Shown here: positions 51,926-60,200 of the stretch, in pieces | Layout: every line of letters starts with the position of its first letter | Position numbering within the stretch: position 1 is the stretch's first letter | Assembly (NCBI RefSeq): GCF_946187725.1 | Contig: NZ_CAMHSK010000003.1 | Location: 96,464 to 160,463 of the forward strand | Source of the DNA: an uncultured Treponema sp. | Lineage (GTDB): Bacteria; Spirochaetota; Spirochaetia; Treponematales; Treponemataceae | Direction of reading: 5' to 3' | Length of the DNA stretch: 64,000 bases | Notes under the pieces: model-generated | Databases searched by the model: none | Told to the model about the DNA's origin: nothing | The model's input: the letters and a program-made list of their open reading frames with translations, nothing else | Position numbers and translations under genes: made by a program

Positions 51926-53863
51926 TTACATTGGAATGTTTTTTACGAGCTTGACCATGTAAAGCTTGATGTACATTAGCAGTGCATCGCGCTCACGGAT
52001 TTTCTGAAGCCCCGGTGCCGTCATAAGGCTTTCGGCAAGACTTTCAATGCGGTCTTTTGTGAAGCCTTCTGTTTTCATTGTGCGGAGCGTTCGGCGGATG
52101 TAATCCCGGATAAGGGAATTGACATCTTCTGTAAGGTTGTTGTGAGTTTCCTTACCAAGACGGTGATTCCACATTTTTTCGTATGAATCAAGCTCTCGGT
52201 TGAGGGTTGATGTAACCGGAACATAGGCTTGTTCAACGCTTCTTGCAGCTTCCCTCAATGCAACCTTTTTTGAGATTGTTGCATTCTGGGCAATCATGGC
52301 TGTTGTTTCGTCTTCCTTGCGCTTTGTCTCTTCTTCTTCGTGATAAATTTCGGCCCTTGTTTTTCGGGTTTTGTTTCGTTTTGCCTTTGGCGGACGAAGA
52401 AGCATTTTTGCAATCCATGCAATGAGCGGCATAGAATACCAGAATGGAAGCATGATTTTTGCATCGTTTAGAAGCTCCTGCCTGCTCATGAGAAGGATGT
52501 CACTATATGGCAAAAGCTGGTCATTTACAAAGAGACTGATTTTGCTGGTGTCATCTCCGCCTGAAGCATCATAGCTTAAAAGCGGCAGGAAAGATGAGTG
52601 CAAAAGTGCGCTTAGAATCGGCGACTGAATGCGGATTTCTCGTTCAAGCCTGTCTTCAAATGCCCTTGGATCCTTCATTTCGGGAAGGACATCAAACTGG
52701 CGGAGAACTTCTGACCAGTGAGTTTTGATTGCGTCGAGAACAGAAATTCTTGCGTCTGTACAGAGTCTGAGAATGAGCGGAAGAACCTTGCTTTTGAAGA
52801 TAAAATAACGCTGGTCGTCATAGGTTTTGAAAACGAGCAGGTCTGGAAGTTCCTGAACCGGCGCTTCCTGTGTTTTTTTGTGAAGATAATCTTTTAATTC
52901 ATCTTCTGTGTACTGGCCGAGAAGCGGAACTCCCTTGTTGTCAGTGAATTTGATGATTTCATCGAAGGTGAAGTAATATGGCGGTTTTAAAAGATGTGAT
53001 TCAAGGGTTTTGAGAGCACCTTCTTTTTTGGCCCGTTCCTGAGCTTCGGTTTTGAAATAGTTTGCTCCAACTTCGGTAATGTAGACTGCCTGTAGACAAG
53101 ACAAATCTTCCTGCGTGTAGTCCTTGATTTTTTCGTAGTCCTGTTTGATGAAAAAGCAAAGCTGATTCCAGAGATAGAAACTTTCGGTTGTCTGACTCAG
53201 GGTTTCGAGGGAATGATCAGGTCTGTCGACGAATGCGTTGAAGAAGTTTTTTACAATCATTTCGCGGCCAGGATTTGAAACCGTGAGCTTTTTGAGGAAG
53301 TAATCGTGATGCTCTTCTTTTTTGAGCATGTTCTGGATTTTACCAACTGCATCTTCAATGAGCGTAACAACGGAAATCGTTGACGGAAGAAGAATTGAAG
53401 GCGCATTGTGCGGCAAAATCAGGCCGTAAAGAGTTTTTTCGTTTAGTTCCTGATGTTTTAAGAGCTTTCCGATTAAGTCAGCGGCACTTTCTTTTACAAG
53501 AATTTCCTGCGGAGTACCTTTTGGCAAATCGGCCTCTGAAGGAAAGGGAAGTGACGGATTGACAGAAATGTCTCTGTAACGCTCTGCAAAACGCTCGATA
53601 TAGAAAGGAATTACAAGAATTCCCTGTTTGTCAGGAGTGATGTTTACGAGCATGATTTGGTGTGAATCACTCAATTTATCCAGTTCTTTCTGAAGGGCTG
53701 GAACTGGATCTTCCAGATAGCAGGCAAGACTCGGCTGTTCAGCAAGATGATGTTCTGAATAACGCTTAAGATATTCACAGAAATCCGTGTAATTGACTAC
53801 AGCATTTTTTTGTCGTGATGCGAAAAATTTTAATAAAACTAATATGCTAGTTGTTGTTGCCAT
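51926..53863 (-). CDS. Large cytoplasmic protein of unknown function
   Basis: A 645-aa protein without signal peptide or convincing membrane spans (one moderately hydrophobic stretch near MLPFWYSMPLIAWIAKMLL at about residues 475-495). It is mostly helical, with a charged Lys/Arg/Glu segment at about 497-530 that looks like a linker or coiled coil. I do not recognise any domain. Start: ATG 53863, with TAAAAT 6 nt upstream on the minus strand and no ribosome-binding site. Divergent from hisC and followed by its own terminator, so it is a stand-alone unit. Its size and intact frame show it is a real gene, perhaps treponeme-specific. Confidence 0.7.
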   Translation of the reverse strand: MATTTSILVLLKFFASRQKNAVVNYTDFCEYLKRYSEHHLAEQPSLACYLEDPVPALQKELDKLSDSHQIMLVNITPDKQGILVIPFYIERFAERYRDISVNPSLPFPSEADLPKGTPQEILVKESAADLIGKLLKHQELNEKTLYGLILPHNAPSILLPSTISVVTLIEDAVGKIQNMLKKEEHHDYFLKKLTVSNPGREMIVKNFFNAFVDRPDHSLETLSQTTESFYLWNQLCFFIKQDYEKIKDYTQEDLSCLQAVYITEVGANYFKTEAQERAKKEGALKTLESHLLKPPYYFTFDEIIKFTDNKGVPLLGQYTEDELKDYLHKKTQEAPVQELPDLLVFKTYDDQRYFIFKSKVLPLILRLCTDARISVLDAIKTHWSEVLRQFDVLPEMKDPRAFEDRLEREIRIQSPILSALLHSSFLPLLSYDASGGDDTSKISLFVNDQLLPYSDILLMSRQELLNDAKIMLPFWYSMPLIAWIAKMLLRPPKAKRNKTRKTRAEIYHEEEETKRKEDETTAMIAQNATISKKVALREAARSVEQAYVPVTSTLNRELDSYEKMWNHRLGKETHNNLTEDVNSLIRDYIRRTLRTMKTEGFTKDRIESLAESLMTAPGLQKIRERDALLMYIKLYMVKLVKNIPM

Positions 53864-53931
53864 GTCTTTATTTTATCAGTAATTTGTCATAAGATAAAGA
53901 GACTTTTTCTTAAAAAATGTAGGAGTTAAAA

Positions 53932-55104
53932 ATGTTATCAAAGCGTATGTCCAATCTTCATCCTTATGTACCGGGTGAGCAGCCAAAAGACCGTGTTTAT
54001 ATAAAGCTGAACGCGAATGAAAATCCTTATCCTCCATCACCAAATGTAATGAAAGCACTGCAGAAAGCGGTCGCAAGTCATCCTGAAAAACTTGGCCTTT
54101 ATCCTGATCCTGATTCAAATGAACTCAAAGAAGCGATTGCAGATATGCTTAATAAATCTGGAGGCGTTTTGTGCCGTGCAAATCTTTCTGGCGGCAAAAA
54201 AAACGGGAGCGGTGCACTTGTTTCTCCTTCTGAATTTGACAAAATTCCTTTTGTCGTCAGCCCGGATATGATTTATGCAGGTAACGGTTCAGATGAGGTT
54301 TTGAGTTTTGTTTTCTATGCCTTTTTTGATTCTGACCGCAAGCTTGTTCTTCCTGAGCACACTTATTCTTTCTATCCTGTTTACGGTGGATTTTATGATA
54401 TTCCGCTTGCAAAAATCCCTTTAAAAGAGGACTGGACTCTTGACCGTGAGAAAATGCTTGAAATGGCAAAGTCTGAAGATTCAGGCATAATTTTCGCAAA
54501 TCCGAATGCACCGACTTCTCTGGGGCTTACTCGTGATGAAGTGCGCGAAATGTTAAAATCAGCTCCAAAAGACAGGGTTTTCGTTGTTGATGAAGCATAT
54601 GTCGATTTCGGCGGCGAAAGCTGCATTCCACTGCTTGCTGAATTCCAGAATCTTGTGATTATCAGGACTACATCAAAAAGTTTGTGCGGAGCCGGTCAGC
54701 GTCTCGGATTCCTTGTCGCAAACAGGGAGCTTGTTCAGGCCGTCACAACAGTAAAGAATTCCCTTAATCACTTCCCGATTGATTATCTTGCCCAGCAGGC
54801 CGGAATTGCCGCTTGTAAGGACGCCGGATATTATGTCAAATGTGCGCAGAGCGTTGCCTTTGAGCGCGATGAATTCATTGACTTCTTGCGTGAAAAGGGA
54901 TGGTATGTCCTTGACAGTCAGACGAACTTTATTTTCTGCCGCAAAGACGGTGTGAAAGGCGAGGAAGCCTACAAAAAAATCAAGGAAGAGGGCGTTCTTG
55001 TGCGTCATTTTGCGACTCCCGGCATTGAAGACTATTTGAGAATCACTGTCGGAACTCACGAACAGATGCAGACTTTGCGCAATATGATAGAAGAAATTGC
55101 ATAA
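53932..55104 (+). CDS. hisC: Histidinol-phosphate aminotransferase-like enzyme
   Basis: A 390-aa PLP aminotransferase of the HisC group, converting imidazole acetol phosphate to histidinol phosphate. Visible: KLNANENPYPPSPNVMKAL, LYPDPDSNELKEAIADML, YAGNGSDEVLSFVFYAF, FANPNAPTSLGL, FVVDEAYVDFGG, PLP lysine in RTTSKSLCGAGQRLGFLV and the C-terminal VLVRHFATPGIEDYLRITVG. Compared with typical HisC there is an insertion of about 30 residues (about 74-106) between LNKSGG and VSPDMIYAGNGSDE, Gly/Ser-rich in part. AGGAG precedes the ATG. No other his genes are nearby, so an alternative role as an aromatic or other aminotransferase cannot be excluded. Confidence 0.88.
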   Translation: MLSKRMSNLHPYVPGEQPKDRVYIKLNANENPYPPSPNVMKALQKAVASHPEKLGLYPDPDSNELKEAIADMLNKSGGVLCRANLSGGKKNGSGALVSPSEFDKIPFVVSPDMIYAGNGSDEVLSFVFYAFFDSDRKLVLPEHTYSFYPVYGGFYDIPLAKIPLKEDWTLDREKMLEMAKSEDSGIIFANPNAPTSLGLTRDEVREMLKSAPKDRVFVVDEAYVDFGGESCIPLLAEFQNLVIIRTTSKSLCGAGQRLGFLVANRELVQAVTTVKNSLNHFPIDYLAQQAGIAACKDAGYYVKCAQSVAFERDEFIDFLREKGWYVLDSQTNFIFCRKDGVKGEEAYKKIKEEGVLVRHFATPGIEDYLRITVGTHEQMQTLRNMIEEIA

Positions 55105-55175
55105 TCTGTAGTGATTTTATTGATAGTTACAGGTAGTTTTTTTTTGTAGGATAACAATTTTTCTTTACAGATGCT

Positions 55176-55287
55176 TATAATCGACTTAAAATAGGTTAAG
55201 TATTTGGGGGTGCGAGAGCATAGTAGGCCTGTTTGAAGAGTTTCAGACAGGCTTAGTCATTTCTAACCTATTTTTGGAGGTCGATTT
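55176..55287 (+). promoter_or_regulatory. Promoter and structured leader of the lipoprotein operon
   Basis: A perfect -10 box TATAAT at 55176-55181 predicts a transcript starting near 55188. The leader then begins with AAAATAGGTTA (55188-55198), which pairs perfectly with TAACCTATTTT (55264-55274). Enclosed are a short stem with a GNRA-type loop (GTGC-GAGA-GCAT, about 55210-55221) and a longer stem GCCTGT/ACAGGC with inner TGAA/TTCA (about 55227-55252). GGAGG (55276-55280) follows the closing stem directly, so folding could affect ribosome access. No -35 match is clear. It does not match riboswitch consensus sequences that I know. Confidence 0.55.
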
Positions 55288-57198
55288 ATGAAAATATCTT
55301 CTCCATGCACAGCGATTCTGGCAGTATCCCTTGCTTTATGTCTTACAGGCATTTCATGTGGTGATTCTGGCAGCAGCGGTTCTTCTGATTCAGTTGATTC
55401 ACCTGATTCTGCCAAAAAATCTTTGTCCGTTTCGAATGTGCTTTTTGATTCTGTAAGCCGTGAGTTGAGTGCCGGTGTAACGGCAGATGACGGAGTGACG
55501 GTTACAATCAGCGGCAACAATGCCAGCGAATCTGCTGTGGCCCTGGACAACGAAATTTCCCTTACATTCGTTAAGCCTCTTCTTGAAGGCATAATCGGCG
55601 GAAAATCTTATTCATTCACGGTTTCGGCAGCGGGCTATCAGGACAGCAAAATTCAGATTGATTACTGGCCTAAAGTCGTACAGGAAATTTCCTGCGAGGA
55701 CGAAGAAAACATTTTTGCAGGCGGGGCAAGTGATTTTGTAGAACCGTTTTTTGAGCTTAAGAATTACGATGAATCAAATGTTTCGACGGCATTTACCTTT
55801 CTTGTCTATGATGCTGAGGCATACAAAAAAAGTGCAACCCGCATACCTCTCGATGTAAATACTTCTGGCTGGACTTTTTCTGACATGGTTCAATTCTTCT
55901 CGGATTCTTCAAATGTAGGAAAAATCGTTACGGCTGAGTTTGTCACGACTCCAAATTTTGAGGGAACTGCAGAAGAAAAAGATGAGCTTGCAGGTAAAGG
56001 GCTTGTCGCTTTCAACTGTAAGCCTGAAGTGCTGGCAAAAAGTGCCCACATCGTAAATAATCACGGTCGATTTGAGGCCCGTCTGTTTGCAGAAAATGAA
56101 GATGACATTCGTGATGTGGTTGAAACGGCTGGCGGTAAGGTAAACTATCAGTGGCAGGTGTCTGATGACGCTGAGAATTATACTGATATTGCAGGGGCGA
56201 CAGGAAAATCATTTTCTGTTACAAAGGACCTGTTCAATTCTTATGTCGATAAAACGCTGCGTGTAAAAATTACGCAGACATTTGGCGGAACTGTGCAGGA
56301 AAGCATTTATTCTTCTTCATACCCTGTCTACCACAATGTAAAGAAAAGTTCGCTCTGGTATGACGGACTCCTTGAAGCGGGCTCACAGTTTGAAATTGCT
56401 AAAATCCGGGGAACACTTGTTGATGAGTTTGGAACTTCTTATGATGCAGGTGATTTTATCTGGAATAAAATTAACGAAGTCCAAGAAAAAGACGGCTATA
56501 AAGCCATTGCTTCCGGGTATTTTAGAGTCAGCTGCGAAAAAGAGAAGTTTTATAGTGCAACGGCAGACATTTTTGTAAATGTGCAGGCTGTTGTCACTCA
56601 GGAAGATTTGCCGGAACTTTCGACTGCTACAAGTTCTCTTGCTGTCGGAACCGTTGATTTTACATCAGTCGACACTAATCTTGAAATTTCATTCAACAAT
56701 GGTGCGACATACACTGATATTCCTGAAACGGCATTTCAGGCAAAATCCGGGGACAGAATGCTCGTTCGCGCACGCTCTGTAGGCACGCCGCTTACCAAAG
56801 GCTATGTCCGTGAAAGTGAGCCTCTTGCCGTAACGGTAGAAGATGCAAATCTTGGTACTCAGACAACAGAGGGAAGCAGCATGATTGAAGGCCTTACCGT
56901 GCGAACTCTTACTCTCAAAAAGAAGACTTCAAAAGGCTTGACTACAATTACTCCGATTTTTAACTATTCAGGCGGTGACTGCAAGTATGAATTTACATGG
57001 CTTATTGATGAAGCCCCTGCTTCTTTGTACAGCGGAGTTTCTTCGGGTGCGAATAATGCCATTGTGCTTACAAACAGTGAATTCGGAAAAGATGCCTATC
57101 AGATTTTCTGTATGGTGCGTCTTTATGTTCCTGGGGATGACGAGTATGACACCGAACTTGGTATCGTATCCAGCCAGATAACAGTTGTCATAAAATAA
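55288..57198 (+). CDS. Large multi-domain surface lipoprotein with Ig-like region
   Basis: A 636-aa lipoprotein: signal peptide with lipobox LTGISC (Cys24), then a Gly/Ser/Asp-rich tether (about 25-45) as in surface-exposed spirochaetal lipoproteins. The rest is beta-rich. Residues about 290-345 (YQWQVSDDAENYTDIAGATGKS) are a typical bacterial Ig-like domain, and the C-terminal ~100 residues (KYEFTWLIDEAPASLYSG) resemble another sandwich. The N-terminal part (VTADDGVTVTISGNNA, SYSFTVSAAGYQDSKIQI) also looks Ig-like. It is the first gene after a structured leader, and the protective-antigen-like lipoprotein gene follows 11 nt later, so the two form an operon and may act together at the cell surface. 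Function unknown. Confidence 0.75.
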   Translation: MKISSPCTAILAVSLALCLTGISCGDSGSSGSSDSVDSPDSAKKSLSVSNVLFDSVSRELSAGVTADDGVTVTISGNNASESAVALDNEISLTFVKPLLEGIIGGKSYSFTVSAAGYQDSKIQIDYWPKVVQEISCEDEENIFAGGASDFVEPFFELKNYDESNVSTAFTFLVYDAEAYKKSATRIPLDVNTSGWTFSDMVQFFSDSSNVGKIVTAEFVTTPNFEGTAEEKDELAGKGLVAFNCKPEVLAKSAHIVNNHGRFEARLFAENEDDIRDVVETAGGKVNYQWQVSDDAENYTDIAGATGKSFSVTKDLFNSYVDKTLRVKITQTFGGTVQESIYSSSYPVYHNVKKSSLWYDGLLEAGSQFEIAKIRGTLVDEFGTSYDAGDFIWNKINEVQEKDGYKAIASGYFRVSCEKEKFYSATADIFVNVQAVVTQEDLPELSTATSSLAVGTVDFTSVDTNLEISFNNGATYTDIPETAFQAKSGDRMLVRARSVGTPLTKGYVRESEPLAVTVEDANLGTQTTEGSSMIEGLTVRTLTLKKKTSKGLTTITPIFNYSGGDCKYEFTWLIDEAPASLYSGVSSGANNAIVLTNSEFGKDAYQIFCMVRLYVPGDDEYDTELGIVSSQITVVIK

Positions 57199-57209
57199 GG
57201 GGGCTTGCT

Positions 57210-60200
57210 ATGAAAAATAAAGCTATTTTCTTATTTACAATAATACCGTTGATTTTGTTTGCCGGCTGCTCTCAGATAACAGAGAACAGCGAAGAATCAG
57301 TGGCGGCTCCTTCTGATGGAGTTACGCTTACTGTTGCCATCAACGAAAAGGAAAGCCGAACAGCCCTTCCGTCATTTCAGCTTTCTGACCTTAACTATAT
57401 AAATCTTTCCTATCAGGATAAAGACGAAGACGGTGGTGAACTTTCGTGGCTTACCACACTCGGAAGCTGGGAAAGTGCTGAAGAAATGGCAAAAGCTGCC
57501 ATTTCCTTTAAGACAGGAACCTACGCTTTTACGCTTACTGCTACAAGCGATGACATCGTCTTTAGTGAGACAAAATCCGTGACGATTCAGAATGGTGCAA
57601 ATGCACTCAAATTCACTCCGAAAATGTCTGAGTTTGACAACACTGAACCCTATGGAAAAGGAAATCTTTCTGTGGCCATTCGTTATGATAACAGCGGCAT
57701 TGCTTCTGTTACCGGCTGTCTTTATACTATTGAAGGATACCGTGTTCCAGGTTACGCAGAAGAAGAACTTACTATCGGCACTGGCGGAAATTCAAGCTAT
57801 GTCAAAAACAATGTTCCAAGCGGAAACTACATTCTTGTCTTTAATTTCTATGCGGACAGTGCGAAAACTCAGCTTCGAGGCTCTTACCGGGAATATTGCG
57901 CAATCGTAAACGAAAAGACCAGTTCGAGTGAGTGTGTTCTTTCAAATATGGGAAGCCTCTTCACGATTACATACAATTTGGACGGCGGAGCCTTTGATTC
58001 TGGCATTACGGCTCCTGGTAGCTACACAAGGCAGTGCGAAACAATTACCCTTCCTACAAATGTCACAAAATCAAAATGTACATTTGGCGGATGGTATGAA
58101 AAGGCTGACTTTACAGGAAATGCTGTCACAGAAATCCGTAGCGGAAGTATTGGAAACAAGACTTTCTATGCAAGATGGCTTGAAAATGCAACGATTACCT
58201 TTGAGCCAAATGCTACTGGTGCTCAAATTAAAACAAATACCCAGACTGTTGTAAAAGGTGTTGAATCAAATCTGATTTATGCAAGCGATCTTGAACTTAA
58301 GAACAGCAAGGGAAGTTTCTTGGGATGGGCAACAAAGGCCGATGCCACCAAGGTCGAATACTCTGACGGCGGTGCCATTACCGTAAATGATCGAATCCTC
58401 AAATTGTTTGCCATCTGGAGTGTTTCAAGCATAAATCCTCAAAGTGCAGGTGACACGACCGACACTGATGGCGACGGTTTGACGGACTGGGATGAAATAC
58501 ACAAATACTATACAGACCCTTCAAACAAAGACACTGATGGTGACGGCTGGGATGACGGTACGGAAGTAAAAGGCTTGTACAATGCAAACAGCAATACCTT
58601 TAATCCTCTGATTGCAGACACACCTCAGCTTGAAATAAGAATGACTGGAAAGCCAGGCATCAGCTACAAGTATCAGGTTACAACGACTACGAGCGATACT
58701 GTAAGTGTAAGCGAAAATGACGGTCGGACAGGAAGTTCATCAACGACAAGCTCAAACACCAAGACCCATTCAGAAACAAGCGGCTGGAGTACAAAAGCAG
58801 GTTTCAGTGTTATGCATGGTTTTGGTACTGGTACTGGCTATCAAAACACTCTCACCATAAGCGGAGAGGCTGGCTACAGTGGAAGCACTACAAACGGTGA
58901 CAGTTACACTTATTCACAGTCGGCAAGCGAAGGCTGGTCAAAAAGCTGGAGTAACGGTCAGTCAAGCACTAAGTCAAACGGCAGGACTGTAACTGGCGGT
59001 TCGCTTGCCATCCCCGTTCGTTTTAAGAATCCAAGCAATATTGCCTATACTGTAGAGCATGTCACGGTTGCACTCTATCGTCTTCCAACAAATTCGGCTG
59101 AAACAAGGAGCTTTGTAACAAATCTGACTCTTCCAAATGACAAGGCTTTTACAATTAAGGCTGAGAGTGAAAGCGGTGATTTTAAGCTTTCTGCTGATTT
59201 GTCTATTGCTAAGACAGAGGAACTCTTAAAATATTCAAGCGGTTTTGAGATTGAAGTTTCCGGCTATAAAATCACGCTGCAAAAAGAAGACAGTTCTGCA
59301 AATGATTTTACGGAAGCTCTTACGCAAGTCAGGTCAAAGACGGCAGCTGTCTATATTGACTGGGGCAGCACAAGCGGAATAAAAGCCCGTACTTTCAATG
59401 TTTCGGTAAAGAACCAGTACAATACCAGTGCTCAGAGCATTGATGAACTGTATGAAACCCCTACATTGGATTATATCTTCCAGACGGTACTCCATTATAC
59501 AAAAGGCACGGACTATACTCTGAATAAAAACGGCTGTCTTCAAAAGTTCCTGACTGTAGAAAACACAGGCTCATATACCGAAGGGGCGTGGTTTATACTT
59601 CATAAATTCACAAAAGGCAGTACCCGCAAACAGACACTGTATGCTCCATATACTGAAGATGTCGATGACTGGTCTATGGATAAAATAAAAGTAAGCGCGG
59701 GGGATGAGATTTCTATTTTCTTCAGCGTAGATCATGACGGTGACGGCGTTCCTTTAAACGAAGAGCTTATCTATGGTACAAGTGACGACAAGACTGATTA
59801 TGACGGTGACGGCCTTAGTGATTTTGAGGAAATCTACGGCTGGTACAAAGACGGCATAGGACTTGAGTCAAAGTATTCTAATTTGAATAAAGTTTATTCA
59901 AATCCTGTTCTCAAAGATTCCGATGGCGATGATTTGCTGGATTATGATTCTGCAAGCTCTAAGCGGGATAATGATCCTGTCGTGCCAAAAATGAAAAATG
60001 ACACGAGTCTGAGCGTCGCAAAATATGCCTTGAAGAACGGCGGAAGCCTTACAGATTTCAATGTATCCAGCAACAAGACGGTCTATTCGACAAAAACTCC
60101 TTGTAAAGAATCCGTCTGTCTTGATGTTCAGCCTAAGCTTGCATTCGCCACTGTCAAATATTCCCGCACGAGGGGAGGACCGTCATATTCTGATTTTGAT

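Noticed and set aside
55188..55275. Assignment of the structured leader to a known riboswitch class (c-di-GMP-I, TPP, THF, purine)
   Set aside because: Conserved core nucleotides of these classes are missing; only the general junction shape is similar.
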